DNA of 64,000 nt, from positions 5,766,001 to 5,830,000 of the forward strand of contig NZ_CP043568.1 of the NCBI RefSeq assembly GCF_014076415.1. Reading direction: 5' to 3'. The DNA is from Comamonas testosteroni (GTDB lineage: Bacteria; Pseudomonadota; Gammaproteobacteria; Burkholderiales; Burkholderiaceae_C). A program made the translations under genes and the position numbers. This document shows, in pieces, positions 17,709 through 26,979 of this stretch. The notes beneath the pieces were generated by a model. It did no database searches. It worked only from the letters and a program-made list of their open reading frames with translations, and was not told the DNA's origin. Position 1 is the first letter of the stretch. The number at the start of each line of letters is the position of its first letter.

Positions 17709-18593
17709 TCAGCGCAGCAACTGCCAGAACATCTGCACGCAGGGTGATGGCGCCTGCTGCATGCTGACCAGCGCGATGCGCGAATGGCGCGCGGCGTCGG
17801 CCAGCGGCTGCAGCACCACGCCGGGCGGGCAGATGCGTTCATAGACGCTGGGCACGATGGACAGCCCCAGGCCGGCGGCCACCAGCGCCAGCATGGTCGA
17901 GGTCTCGCGTGCCGGCTGGGCGATGCGCGGCACAAAGCCGGCCTCGCTGCACAGCGCCAGAATATGTTCGTGCAGACCACCGCCCAGTACGGCCGGATGC
18001 AGCACAAACGGCTGGTCGGCCAGGCTGCTCAGAGCCTGTGCCTGGCCCGCAGCCGCCTTGGCATGTGCCACCGGCAGGGCCAGCTTCAACTCGTCGCGCC
18101 ACAGCGTCTGCTCCCGGATCGGCACGGGGATGCGAAACGTCGGCGAGGGGCGCATGAAGCCGATATCGATCTGCCCGGCCGTCAATGCCGCGATCTGCTC
18201 GCCCGTGGTCATATGCTGCAGGTCCAGCTCCACCTGCGGGTGGCGGCTGCGAAAGTCGCGCAGCATGGTGGAGAACTCGTCAAACAGCGGCACCGATGCC
18301 GTGAAGGCGATGCGCAGCCGCCCCGCCAGGCCATGGGCCGCCATGCGCACCAGCTCGCCGGCCTGCTGGTGCAGCTCCACGATCTGCCGCGCCTTGTCCT
18401 GCAGCAGCAGGCCTGCCGGCGTCAGCGCCACGGCACGGCGCGAGCGCTCGAACAACTGCGCCCCCATCTCCTGCTCCAGCAGACGGATCTGCTGGCTCAG
18501 CGGGGGCTGGCTCATATGCAAGCGCTGGGCCGCACGGCTGAAATTCAGCTCCTCGGCCACAGCCAGAAAACAGGTCAGACGGCGCAAATCCAT
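17709..18593 (-). CDS. LysR-family transcriptional regulator 2
   Basis: A 294-residue regulator with a helix-turn-helix containing FLAVAEELNFSRAAQRLHMSQ and PPLSQQIRLLEQEMG, typical of the CatM/BenM/CbbR branch. The C-terminal effector domain is complete. It is convergent with Bug receptor 2 and divergent from the anion-binding lipoprotein at 18758, across a 164-bp gap with two GACGCAAA direct repeats (about 18625 and 18641). That gene is its more likely target. Effector unknown. Confidence 0.9.
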   Translation of the reverse strand: MDLRRLTCFLAVAEELNFSRAAQRLHMSQPPLSQQIRLLEQEMGAQLFERSRRAVALTPAGLLLQDKARQIVELHQQAGELVRMAAHGLAGRLRIAFTASVPLFDEFSTMLRDFRSRHPQVELDLQHMTTGEQIAALTAGQIDIGFMRPSPTFRIPVPIREQTLWRDELKLALPVAHAKAAAGQAQALSSLADQPFVLHPAVLGGGLHEHILALCSEAGFVPRIAQPARETSTMLALVAAGLGLSIVPSVYERICPPGVVLQPLADAARHSRIALVSMQQAPSPCVQMFWQLLR

Positions 18594-18757
18594 AGGACGA
18601 TTTTCGTATCAAGTCCAGACGCAAACGGTATTGGACGCAAAGACCGCAGCTTTTCACAATCCGCTCAGCCGCAGAAGCCATGACAACCGTAGCTGTCTGC
18701 GTTGATTCAATAAGGGTTCAAGGCCTATCCAGACCAGCCCGATACAGAGAGACATTG

Positions 18758-19567
18758 ATGAAGCCGTTTCCCCTTTTCACCGTCCGCCGAGCCCTGCTGA
18801 TCAGTGCCGTGGCACTGGCCGCAGGCTGCGCCCAGCAACCGGGCAGCACGCCCAAGGAGCCCGTGCGCCTCATGACCTCGGGCGGCTTCACTGAAGCACA
18901 CAAGCTGCTGGCGCCGCAGTTCACGGCCCAGACCGGCCTGGCAGTGGAGTCGGCCTATGGCTCGTCCATGGGAGCCTCGCCCACCTCGATTCCCAATCGC
19001 CTGAGCAAAGGCGAGAAGGCCGACGTGGTGATTCTGGCACGCGGCGCGCTTGACGATCTGGCCGCCAAGGGCCTGGTGCGCAACGGCACCCAGCTCGACC
19101 TGGTGCGCTCTGCCGTGGGCGTGGCCGTGAAGAAGGGTGCCCCCATCCCCGACATCAGCAGCGAGGACAAGCTGCGCCAGGTGCTGCTCAACGCCAAGAG
19201 CATTGCCTACTCGGCCAGCGCCAGCGGCACCTATTACGAAACCCAGATGCTCAGGAAACTCGGCATTCACGATCAGGTCATGCCCAAGAGCAGGAAGATC
19301 GTGACCGAGCGCGTGGGCACCATCGTGGCGCGAGGCGAGGCCGAAATCGGCCTGCAGCAGGTCAGCGAGCTGCTGCCCATCGAGGGCATCAGCTATGTCG
19401 GCACCCTGCCTGATTCGGTGCAGCACTACACCCTCTTCTCGGCCGGCACGGCCAGTACCTCGACCAACCCGCAGGGGCTGGAGCAGTTGCTCAAGTACTA
19501 CACCTCGCCAGCCGCCGCCAAGACGATTCGTGAAACCGGCCTGGAGCCCATTGCCAAGCCCCGCTGA
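18758..19567 (+). CDS. ModA/AcfC-like extracytoplasmic substrate-binding lipoprotein
   Basis: A 269-residue periplasmic binding protein with a lipoprotein signal ending LAAGC. The body has the type-2 binding fold, with MTSGGFTEAHKLLAPQF at the start, KADVVILARGAL and IGLQQVSELLPI, similar to ModA molybdate-binding proteins and related accessory binding proteins. The start is the ATG after 26 weak upstream codons. No permease or ATPase gene is next to it, and the gene is followed by a terminator. The ligand may be an oxyanion or an organic acid; this cannot be told from sequence. Confidence 0.8.
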   Translation: MKPFPLFTVRRALLISAVALAAGCAQQPGSTPKEPVRLMTSGGFTEAHKLLAPQFTAQTGLAVESAYGSSMGASPTSIPNRLSKGEKADVVILARGALDDLAAKGLVRNGTQLDLVRSAVGVAVKKGAPIPDISSEDKLRQVLLNAKSIAYSASASGTYYETQMLRKLGIHDQVMPKSRKIVTERVGTIVARGEAEIGLQQVSELLPIEGISYVGTLPDSVQHYTLFSAGTASTSTNPQGLEQLLKYYTSPAAAKTIRETGLEPIAKPR

Positions 19568-19586
19568 GCATCGCACGAACCCGCAA

Positions 19587-19622
19587 AAAAAGCCCGCCAG
19601 GCAAAGCCTGCGGGCTTTTTTG
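19587..19622. terminator. Bidirectional terminator
   Basis: AGCCCGCCAGGC, loop aaa, GCCTGCGGGCT-like arms (19591-19616) form a strong stem with A-run on the left and T-run on the right. It separates the convergent binding protein and DUF1439 gene and can serve both. Confidence 0.88.
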
Positions 19623-19633
19623 TCACCGCCAGC

Positions 19634-20215
19634 TCAGCGCTTGCTGCCCGGGCCGGCTTTCTGCACCAGGGCCACGGTCAGCCCCTGGGCGGTGACGGTA
19701 ATGGCGCCAGGCTCCATCGCCAGCGCATCGACCAGGGCCAGATCCTGGTCCTGCAGCTGATAGAGCACCACCTGGCCCATGGCCTGCTCGGCCAAGGCCG
19801 TGGCATAGGTGCCCAGCATATCGCTGAGCGCGGGCGACAGCCCTTCCATGCTGAGCTGGTTGACCTTGATCTGGTAGGCGCGCAAGGTACGGTCGGTGGG
19901 TTCATAGCGCAGCGCGAAATCGACATTGAGCAGGCCGCTGTACTGCTCCTTGAGCACCTTGCCGCTGAGCTCGGCCGGAATCACGGCGTTGAGCATATTG
20001 CGCTCGGGCAGCATGCTCAGCTGCGGCGCCTTCAGGTCCAGATGCAGCAAGCCCGCCACGGGGAACTGCCTGGGGAAGCGCCTGGCCAGCATCTCCTGCA
20101 GCTTCTGCTGGCTCACGCTCACGCTGCTGGGCACGGACTTGCCCGAGCAGCCTGTGGCAGCCATTCCCAATCCCAATCCCAATACTGTCACCGCCAACCA
20201 TGAGCGCCGATTCAT
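19634..20215 (-). CDS. DUF1439 lipoprotein
   Basis: A 193-residue lipoprotein of the DUF1439 family, unknown function. The signal ends MAATGC (lipobox near residue 23), so it is probably attached to the outer membrane. The domain starts VSQQKLQEMLARRFPRQFPV and continues with a beta-rich body (LHLDLKAPQLSMLPERN, DFALRYEPTDRTLRAYQI), similar to YceB of E. coli. The start is the ATG of MNRRSWL. Monocistronic, convergent with the gene before it. Confidence 0.85.
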   Translation of the reverse strand: MNRRSWLAVTVLGLGLGMAATGCSGKSVPSSVSVSQQKLQEMLARRFPRQFPVAGLLHLDLKAPQLSMLPERNMLNAVIPAELSGKVLKEQYSGLLNVDFALRYEPTDRTLRAYQIKVNQLSMEGLSPALSDMLGTYATALAEQAMGQVVLYQLQDQDLALVDALAMEPGAITVTAQGLTVALVQKAGPGSKR

Positions 20216-20447
20216 CACGACCACCGAACTCCGTAAAACCTGATTCAAAACCCGTGCAAACGCCTGATAAACCAACGCTGTCAGCTATGGTTTTTGAGTA
20301 CTCCATTGTCTCCGAGCCTGCTATTCCACAGAGTCTCGATGGATGATTGCAGTTCCCCATCTGACGCAATCTGCAGGTAAAAGACTGTTATCTAACGTCC
20401 GACGCCATCCGGGGTTGACTGTCAACGCAAGCAGCTGTGCATGCACA

Positions 20448-21119
20448 ATGATTCGCATGACCGCATATCCCTCTTCCCTCAGCCATGAGGCACTGACAGC
20501 CGCCGCCCAGGACACCAGCCTGCCCGAGCAGATCCTGACCCAGTGGATCGGCAGCGCCAGGCCCGGCAATGCCGATGCCCTCAAGCACAAGGCGCAGTGG
20601 TTCACCAAATCGGCAGCCTTCGACGAGGCGCTGCGCCAGCGCTTTGGCACAGCGGTGGAAGCCGCTCTGGGCGGTGCGCTGCAGCACTGGGCAACCCAGG
20701 GCCCATGGCAGCAGCTGGCGCTGGTGATCCTGCTGGACCAGTTCACGCGCAATATCCACCGCAACACCCCCAAGAGCTTTGCCGGTGACGCGCAGGCCCT
20801 GGCACTGGCGCTGCAGGCGGTGGACTCCGGCGCAGACCGGCAACTGCCAGAGGTGGCCCGCGTCTTCATGTATCTGCCGCTGGAACATGCCGAAGACCCG
20901 GCCATGCAGCAACGCAGCGTGGCCGCCTTCGAGGCTTTGCTGGAGAGCACCACGGACGCCGAGCTGCGCGACTATCTGGCCGGAACGCTGGACTACGCCC
21001 ATCGCCATCAGGCGGTGATAGCGCGCTTTTGCCGTTTCCCGCACCGCAACCACATTCTGGGCCGCGCCAGCACCGCCGAAGAGGCCGAGTATCTGGCCCA
21101 GCCCGGTTCAGGCTTCTAG
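20448..21119 (+). CDS. DUF924-family protein
   Basis: A 223-residue cytoplasmic helical protein of the DUF924 family, seen widely in proteobacteria and unassigned in function. Family motifs present are LILDQFTRNIHR, RVFMYLPLEHAEDPAMQ and a C-terminal FGRFPHRN-like stretch (here RFCRFPHRNHILGR). I start at 20448 (MIRMTAYPSS); the ATG at 20457 is equally possible and neither has a clear ribosome site. Confidence 0.85.
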   Translation: MIRMTAYPSSLSHEALTAAAQDTSLPEQILTQWIGSARPGNADALKHKAQWFTKSAAFDEALRQRFGTAVEAALGGALQHWATQGPWQQLALVILLDQFTRNIHRNTPKSFAGDAQALALALQAVDSGADRQLPEVARVFMYLPLEHAEDPAMQQRSVAAFEALLESTTDAELRDYLAGTLDYAHRHQAVIARFCRFPHRNHILGRASTAEEAEYLAQPGSGF

Positions 21120-21124
21120 GGCGA

Positions 21125-22225
21125 TCACGAGCCGCGCGTAGCCTCGCGCAACGCGGGCTCCTGGCGTGGCTTGGGCTGGCGCTCAGGTTTTTTGCCCGCC
21201 CCCAGGTCGCGGTGGCGCATGGCCCAGCGCTCCACTGTGTAGAACGACAGCGCCGACAGCGCGGTCGAGATCAGCAGGCCGACGACCACGGTCACGGGCC
21301 AGGAGTAATCGGCGCGCAGATAGCGCACCACCGGGTAATGCCAGAGGTAGATGCCATAGGACAGCTGGCCCAGCTTGATGAGCAGCGGTGCCGTCAGCAT
21401 TTCATAGACCAGTCCCGCGGGCTTTTGCACGGCCAGCAGAACGACCAGGGCCGCGCATTCCACCACCGTGATACCCCAGACCATGGCGTGCTGGTTGTCC
21501 CATTCCAGCTCCATGATCAGCGGCACGGCCAGCACAAACCACATGGTGTAGGCGCGCAGCGACTGCAGACGCTCTATCCATCGAGGGTGCTCCATCATCA
21601 GCGCCGCCAGCAAGGCGCCCGCCAGCAGCCCCGAGGCCCGCGTATCGAAACGGAAAAAGATTTCGTAGAACTGCTGGCCCTGCACCACCCAGAAGATGCG
21701 CCACAGCGTGCTCAGCAGCCACAATGCCAGCAGCGGTGCCCAGACCCGGCCAGGCGTGGCCTTGCGCAGCAGCAGGACCAGCAGCGGCGGCCAGATCAGA
21801 TAGAAATGCTCCTCCACCGACAGCGACCACATGTGCAGCAGCGTGTCTGGACTGTCGAAGAAAGCAATGCCGTAGTCGGCCAGGTAGAGGATGGAGACCA
21901 GGGCGTCCGAATAGATATCCGTGAGGTCTGGCCAGATAAAGGGCGCGAACACGCAGTACGCGACCAGAAACAGCGCCAGCGCAGGCATGAGACGGAAGAA
22001 GCGGCGGCGGTAAAAGCGCCAGTAATCGAGCTTGCCATGCTGCCGATACTCCATCAGCAGCAAGGAGGTGATCAAAAAGCCGCTGAGCACGAAGAACAGA
22101 TCGACGCCGAAGAAGGCGCCATCGAACATCGGGGCATGTGCATGCGAGAGCAGCACCAGCACAATGGCTATGCCTCTCAATCCATCGAGCGCTGGGTTGT
22201 AGCGCAGCTTGAACGCCGACTCCAC
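21125..22225 (-). CDS. Acyltransferase 3 family membrane protein (OafA/YrhL-like)
   Basis: Integral membrane O-acyltransferase that modifies surface sugars, such as O-antigen or exopolysaccharide; the acceptor here is unknown. Motifs are NPALDGLRGIAIVLVLLSH at the start (the catalytic His), FFVLSGFLIT, FYRRRFFRLMPAL and WSLSVEEHFYLIWP, all classical for the family, with about ten transmembrane helices. I use the GTG at 22225, which begins just before the conserved motif and has AAGGAAAGG upstream; an in-frame ATG at 22291 would add 22 residues. Confidence 0.85.
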   Translation of the reverse strand: MESAFKLRYNPALDGLRGIAIVLVLLSHAHAPMFDGAFFGVDLFFVLSGFLITSLLLMEYRQHGKLDYWRFYRRRFFRLMPALALFLVAYCVFAPFIWPDLTDIYSDALVSILYLADYGIAFFDSPDTLLHMWSLSVEEHFYLIWPPLLVLLLRKATPGRVWAPLLALWLLSTLWRIFWVVQGQQFYEIFFRFDTRASGLLAGALLAALMMEHPRWIERLQSLRAYTMWFVLAVPLIMELEWDNQHAMVWGITVVECAALVVLLAVQKPAGLVYEMLTAPLLIKLGQLSYGIYLWHYPVVRYLRADYSWPVTVVVGLLISTALSALSFYTVERWAMRHRDLGAGKKPERQPKPRQEPALREATRGS

Positions 22226-22291
22226 CAAAACCGGACACCTTTCCTTTCGCCCAGGCACGGGCCGGGCTTGCAGACAAACAATCACAGCCAT

Positions 22292-22663
22292 GCACAAGAC
22301 ATGGCTGAAGCAGTATTCAGAGTTTGAGCAAAGAGGCAGTAACAGCTCTTTGCAGCGACCCGGGGGTCACTGAGCGCATGAAAACGCGCTCGGGGGTGCC
22401 GGAACCTGGCAGGCGATTTGTCTGCTTCAGCTCACTGACGGTGAGACGGCAGATTGTTATGAATGCCCACAGCCAGACGGCTTGGCGTCTGTTGACAGGT
22501 GAACAGACCGGGCCAATTTGAACAGATTTTTGCCGCCGCCCCAAACCAGAGGCAGAGCTTGCCGGGCTCTGGCAGGGTCTTGGCAAGCCGTGTTAACAAT
22601 TAAGAACAAAAACAGCACGCCGCGCTCCACCCATCGGCATCATCAGCTATCAAATTCGAAGCT
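22292..22663. other. Non-coding gap with one hairpin
   Basis: About 370 bp between two minus-strand genes. It has an inverted repeat CAGACG-gcttgg-CGTCTG at 22474-22491 and one copy of the CAGCTATCAAA core at 22645-22655. Short frames here have no recognisable features. It presumably holds the acyltransferase promoter and the desaturase terminator. Confidence 0.4.
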
Positions 22664-23434
22664 TCAGGATGACTTGCGGCGCCCGCAGGCGGGTGCACTC
22701 TGGTGAACATCGCGCCACAGCAGCATCTCGGCCACGCGTTCGGACTTGTCGTCATCAAAGCCCAGCTTCTGCGCGCGCTCGGCGGGGTTGGTCCAGGTGC
22801 CGAACAGCATGTCCCACAGCGGCAGACCGTAGTTCTGCGCATGGTGGCCATGCTGATGGTGCACGGTATGCATTTCCGGGCGCTGCAGCACATAGCCAAG
22901 CCAGCGCGGCGTGCGCATGTCGGCATGGGTGAACAGGTCGAAGGCCGCCGTCAGTCCCAGAGCCACGGCTGCCGCCGCCGGGCTGGCACCCAGCACCCAG
23001 TAGCTGGAGATCACGCTCAGCAGCATGGCAGCGCAGGAGTCCAGCGGGTGGGCGTAGAACGAGGTCAGCACCTCGATGCGACGCGCGCTGTGATGCAGCT
23101 GGTGAAACACGCGCCACAGCAGGTCAGAGGCATGGGTGGCGCGATGCCACCAGTAAAAGACAAAGCTGGTGATGAAAAAGCTCAGCAGCCCCACCAGCAT
23201 CGGGTTCCAGCGTGCGCCCACATCCAGCAGCGCATGCTGGCGAATGCGCTCCTCCAGCAACCAGCCCAGCACCAGCGTGCAGACCAGCGTCAGCGCGCCC
23301 AGGGCGCTGCTGTAGATCAGCCAGCGCCGGTCGCAGAGATTGCGCGAGGCAGGCGCAATCACCTCGCGCGTGAAGACTGCCACGAACAGCAGCGCAATCA
23401 GCGGATAGACCAGGTACTCCAGCACGGCAATCAT
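22664..23434 (-). CDS. Sterol desaturase/fatty acid hydroxylase family protein
   Basis: Membrane di-iron enzyme family that hydroxylates or desaturates lipids. The 256 residues have four or so transmembrane helices and the His-box set of the superfamily: WWHRATHASD, HQLHHSARR and HTVHHQHGHHAQNYG. These eight or more His residues bind the iron pair. The substrate cannot be predicted; bacterial members act on fatty acids, carotenoids or hopanoids. It is monocistronic; a few bases separate it from the next minus gene. Confidence 0.88.
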   Translation of the reverse strand: MIAVLEYLVYPLIALLFVAVFTREVIAPASRNLCDRRWLIYSSALGALTLVCTLVLGWLLEERIRQHALLDVGARWNPMLVGLLSFFITSFVFYWWHRATHASDLLWRVFHQLHHSARRIEVLTSFYAHPLDSCAAMLLSVISSYWVLGASPAAAAVALGLTAAFDLFTHADMRTPRWLGYVLQRPEMHTVHHQHGHHAQNYGLPLWDMLFGTWTNPAERAQKLGFDDDKSERVAEMLLWRDVHQSAPACGRRKSS

Positions 23435-23484
23435 TCCCCCTGAGGTTTGCCATGCAGTCTATCGACTGGCGCCGCTCCAGTGCT

Positions 23485-24447
23485 TTATTGGGGCAATACG
23501 AACTGCTCCAGCGGCGTGTCGTTGGGCGCGGCCAGCTGTTTCTTGAGCACATCGCCCATGGGCAGGTTCAGGTTCACGTTCTTGGGCGCAATGGGCTGCA
23601 TGAACCATTTGTTGTAGAGCTTGTGCAGCTCGCCCGAACGGATCATCTGCAGGATGGCGCCGTCCACGGCCTTCTTGATCTGCGGGTCGTTCTTGCTGAA
23701 CTGGATGGCAATCGGCTCGGCACCGATCACCTCACCCACGATCTTGTAGCCCTTGGGATTCTTGCTCTGGCCGATCACGCCGGCCAGCATGTTGTCGTCC
23801 AGCACAAAGGCATCGACGCGACCCGACTCCAGCATCAGAAAGCTCTCGAACTGGTCCTTGCTCATCAGCGTCTTGAAGTTCAGCTCGTTGTCGCTGGCGT
23901 ACTTGCGCAGAATCTGCACCGCCGTCGTGCCCGTGATGGCGCCCACATTGCGCCCCTGCAGCTGCTTGAAGGAGGTGATGCCCGAGTCGGCACGCACGGC
24001 CATGCGCACCTCGCTGACATAGGTGGTCAAGCCAAACGCCACCTGCTTCTGGCGCGTGAGGTTGTTGGTCATGCTGGCGCAGTTGAAATCGGCCGTGCCG
24101 TTGTTGATCAGCGGCATGGTGTTCTGCGGCGTCAGCACCATGTATTTGAGCTGGGCCCGGGGCGCGATCGCATGCACCACACGCTCGCAGAGGTCCATGT
24201 GATAGCCGACGAACTTCTCGTTGGCACCGATCGCGTAGGACATGGGAACTGCTGCCTCTCTTACCCCCAGCACCACGGTGCCGCCAGCCTGCCAGCGCTG
24301 CAGCGTGGGCGATGCGGACAGATCCACCGCCGTATCGATACCGGAGCCGATACTGGAACTCGCCGCTTCGGTCTTGCCCGCAGCCATGGCCGAACCCGCA
24401 CATACCAGCGCTGCTGCCAGACCACCCCATTTCAACGACTTGCGCAT
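23485..24447 (-). CDS. Amino acid ABC transporter substrate-binding protein (GltI-like)
   Basis: Periplasmic binding protein of the polar amino acid family, probably for glutamate/aspartate. The 320 residues carry a Sec signal (MRKSLKWGGL...AMA), then VVLGVREAAVPMSYAIG, with the ligand-binding residues, GYHMDLCERVV and CASMTNNLTRQKQVAFG, as in GltI/DEBP proteins. An unusual Ser-rich linker (about 25-45) follows the signal. The permease and ATPase genes are not adjacent. Start chosen at the ATG beginning the signal peptide. Confidence 0.85.
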   Translation of the reverse strand: MRKSLKWGGLAAALVCAGSAMAAGKTEAASSSIGSGIDTAVDLSASPTLQRWQAGGTVVLGVREAAVPMSYAIGANEKFVGYHMDLCERVVHAIAPRAQLKYMVLTPQNTMPLINNGTADFNCASMTNNLTRQKQVAFGLTTYVSEVRMAVRADSGITSFKQLQGRNVGAITGTTAVQILRKYASDNELNFKTLMSKDQFESFLMLESGRVDAFVLDDNMLAGVIGQSKNPKGYKIVGEVIGAEPIAIQFSKNDPQIKKAVDGAILQMIRSGELHKLYNKWFMQPIAPKNVNLNLPMGDVLKKQLAAPNDTPLEQFVLPQ

Positions 24448-24460
24448 CACCCACTCCCGA

Positions 24461-24496
24461 AAAACAAAAGCGCCGAGACCTCTGGTCATCGGCGCT
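24461..24496 (-). terminator. Terminator downstream of the DTW-domain gene
   Basis: AGCGCCGA and TCGGCGCT (24469-24476 and 24489-24496) are perfect 8-bp arms around a 12-base loop. On the minus strand the stem is followed by CTTTTGTTTT. It ends the transcript of the DTW-domain gene before the binding-protein gene. Confidence 0.8.
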
Positions 24497-24602
24497 ATCA
24501 CCCACCCGATCCGGCACACACCTCATGCAGTCATGAGGCCCTGGCCCGATTGTCCGTGTTCGCTTATTGCTTTGAGTGGAATGCTTATGCCTGCACGGCG
24601 CT

Positions 24603-25427
24603 TCATGCGTCGCGTTTGGCGGGGGGCGTCCCCATCAGTTCACGCAGACGCTGGTGGATGCTGTCGGCCTCATCGACCGGCTGCTGGTGCTTGGCCTGCA
24701 GATAATGCTCGGTGAACACGCCCAGATAGCTCTCCAGCACGCGGCCGGCCTGCATATCGCCGGCATCGCCCACCAGTTCCAGACACAGGGCCGCCACCTC
24801 GCTGGTGCAGAAATGGTCGTCGCGCTTGGATCTGCGCAACTGATAGCGCGAGATCAGCTCCGGGTGCAGGCTGAGCACGGGAAAGCCATCGAGATACGGG
24901 CTTTTGCGAAACATCTTGCGTGCCTCGGACCAGGTCGCATCCAGCAGTATGAACAGCGGGCGCCTGCCGGGCTGCAGCGCGCGGCTGTCGCCGCCGTCCA
25001 GCGTCTCCACCACACGCTCGGCAGGCTCGGCATATTCGCCGGGAAACACCACATAGGGCAGCCATTGCGGATCGGCCAGCAAGGCCTCCAGCTGCGGATC
25101 CACCTCGGTGCGCGACCAGCCAAAGGCATGGGTGTCCTTCACCACATCGGCAATCAGCCAGCCCGTGTTGCTGGGCTTGAGCGGCTCGGCATCATGCATC
25201 AGCAGGCAGAAGGCCGCGCGCGTGGCCAGCTCGGGGCGCAGCGCGCACATGCAGTGCGAGGGGCGCAAACGGCAGCCCTCGCAGCGCTCGCCCTTGGGGC
25301 CGCCACGCGCCAGAAACGGACGCGTGCTGCGCGCCAGCCGGGCCTGGCGCAAGCGCGAGACGGCATGCGGAGCCAGCGTGGAGGCAACGCTTTTCTGCGG
25401 GGTCAGAGCGGCGGGGGACAAGGGCAT
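24603..25427 (-). CDS. tapT: DTW-domain tRNA-uridine aminocarboxypropyltransferase
   Basis: Transfers an aminocarboxypropyl group from SAM to a tRNA uridine (acp3U formation), the function shown for the E. coli DTW protein TapT. The 274 residues hold a zinc-binding CEGCRLRPSHCMCA, then LMHDAEPLKPSNTG, the signature DATWSEARKM, and a C-terminal RRSKRDDHFCTSEVAALCLE. These are the defining segments of the family. I use the ATG at 25427 because the conserved zinc region lies some 50 residues later; upstream codons are not family-like. Confidence 0.87.
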   Translation of the reverse strand: MPLSPAALTPQKSVASTLAPHAVSRLRQARLARSTRPFLARGGPKGERCEGCRLRPSHCMCALRPELATRAAFCLLMHDAEPLKPSNTGWLIADVVKDTHAFGWSRTEVDPQLEALLADPQWLPYVVFPGEYAEPAERVVETLDGGDSRALQPGRRPLFILLDATWSEARKMFRKSPYLDGFPVLSLHPELISRYQLRRSKRDDHFCTSEVAALCLELVGDAGDMQAGRVLESYLGVFTEHYLQAKHQQPVDEADSIHQRLRELMGTPPAKRDA

Positions 25428-25521
25428 GGAAACGGGCAAGACGGACACCAGCAGGTTCAGACAGATGCCCGGATTGTCCCGTCTTTGCCAATTCCAGTGC
25501 TGATGCTGCAGGAGCGCCTGC

Positions 25522-26295
25522 TTAGTCGCAGTCGCCCTGCTCGAAGGTCGGACCACGGCCAAAACTGAACACCGTGGGCCCGGCATTCCTGAGTCCGGCA
25601 GAGATCACGTTCCTGAAGCGGTCCGGCTCACAGTTGAAACGTGTGTCCAGCACATAGTCCTCGGACTCCGCCTTGACCATGGCATCGCGCCAGGCGGCAG
25701 TCGCATTCAGCACCTTGCCGTCCACCATGGGGGCCTGCACCGAGTAATTGATGAAGTTGGTCAAGCGCGAGCCCTTGGCCTCCAGATAGACCACGGGGTC
25801 GGCGGCATTGCCGCACAGCGTCAGGCAGTCAGCGTAGTAACGGCTGTCCAGCAAAGGCTCGAAGCCGCCAAAGGTCAGATCGCCGAGCTTGATGTCGGGC
25901 TGACCCTCGGACACGTTCAACACGCTCTTGAGCGAGAGATTGCAGCTGGGCGCGATATCGATCTCGACAGACTCGATCACCTTGTCGGCCTCGTCGCTGA
26001 CCAGGGTGATATCGCAGCCGTCGGTGCGGAACTGGTGGCGGTGGAATTCCGAACGCATGGCCGGGCCGGCAATCTTTTCCACATAGGCCAGATTCATGCC
26101 TATGGTTTCGGTGCTGAACAACTGGTCGATCACGCGCTTGGCCTGGGCGGCAGGCTGTGCCGGCGCGGGCGCCGGTGCAACGGCCGGGGCCTGTGCCGGG
26201 GCTTCAGTCTTGGAGTCCGAGCAGGCCAGAAGCAAGGCTGCGCCAGCCATGGCAGCGGTCCAGGCTGCGCAGCGTTTGATCCAGCGATGAGGCAT
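25522..26295 (-). CDS. Hypothetical lipoprotein
   Basis: A 257-residue predicted lipoprotein: signal ending LLLACSD with Cys at about residue 26, then an Ala-Pro-rich linker (APAVAPAPAPAQPAAQ) of about 25 residues, then a globular domain of about 200 residues with six or more cysteines (for example DGCDITLV, APSCNLSL, DCLTLCGNAAD, RFNCEPD). The paired Cys suggest periplasmic disulfides. I do not recognise the domain. It is monocistronic and about 70 bp downstream of the methyltransferase on the same strand. Confidence 0.75.
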   Translation of the reverse strand: MPHRWIKRCAAWTAAMAGAALLLACSDSKTEAPAQAPAVAPAPAPAQPAAQAKRVIDQLFSTETIGMNLAYVEKIAGPAMRSEFHRHQFRTDGCDITLVSDEADKVIESVEIDIAPSCNLSLKSVLNVSEGQPDIKLGDLTFGGFEPLLDSRYYADCLTLCGNAADPVVYLEAKGSRLTNFINYSVQAPMVDGKVLNATAAWRDAMVKAESEDYVLDTRFNCEPDRFRNVISAGLRNAGPTVFSFGRGPTFEQGDCD

Positions 26296-26367
26296 CTGCT
26301 TATCCTTGTGAGTTCGCAAGCCCCGCAATATAGGTGCAGGCCCCGAAATCACCAAGAACAAGAGGCT

Positions 26368-26979
26368 TCAGCCCCCAACGCACTCCAGCTCGAACAGCGG
26401 CATATCGGCCTGACGACTCAGCCATACGCCGCCGCCCAGCTCCTTGAAGTGAGGCTGCAGGCCGCGGCGGTACAGCTCGGCACGATGGCGATACAGGCGC
26501 GGGTCGGTCAGTTCCTCGTCGATGATGTCGCGCTCGTAGTCCTCACGTGCCACGGCCTCGATGTAGAGAGCGCCGCGCGACAGCCGGCCCAGATTGGCCA
26601 GTGCCTTTTTCAGATCTGCCGGGCTCAGATAGGGCAGCACGCCCTGGCAGATCACCAGATCGAAAGGCTGGCCATCTTTGGGCTGCCAATCCACCACCGA
26701 GCCCTGCTCCCAGCCATAGCGCTCGCACAGATAGGGGCTGAACTCCACGCCCTGATACTGCACGCCCGGGAAATGCGTCTGCATCGCCTCGCGCCACAGG
26801 CCTATGCCGCAGCCCACATCAAGCACACGCTGCACGGGCACGCGCAGATACGCAAGATACGAGCAGACAAACGCACCCAGCCGCCGCGCGTGCTCTGGGT
26901 CGATCACGCTGGTCTTCTTGTCAAAGTAAAAGCGCTGGTAATACGCCTCGTCAAACCACTCGTTGCTTGCTGATTGCAC
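26368..26979 (-). CDS. Class I SAM-dependent methyltransferase
   Basis: A 203-residue methyltransferase of unknown target. Motif I is VLDVGCGIGLWREAMQ; motif II-like is FDLVICQGVLPYL, followed by YIEAVAREDYERD. An N-terminal region with EWFDEAYYQRFYFDKK resembles methyltransferases acting on small metabolites. The GTG at 26979 is chosen as the start because a perfect AAGGAGG lies four bases upstream; a TTG/ATG farther up would put the ribosome site inside the gene. Confidence 0.8.
   Translation of the reverse strand: MQSASNEWFDEAYYQRFYFDKKTSVIDPEHARRLGAFVCSYLAYLRVPVQRVLDVGCGIGLWREAMQTHFPGVQYQGVEFSPYLCERYGWEQGSVVDWQPKDGQPFDLVICQGVLPYLSPADLKKALANLGRLSRGALYIEAVAREDYERDIIDEELTDPRLYRHRAELYRRGLQPHFKELGGGVWLSRQADMPLFELECVGG

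Noticed and set aside
22324-22521. Short plus-strand frame in the acyltransferase/desaturase gap
   Set aside because: No ribosome site, no recognisable motif and unlike neighbours in composition.
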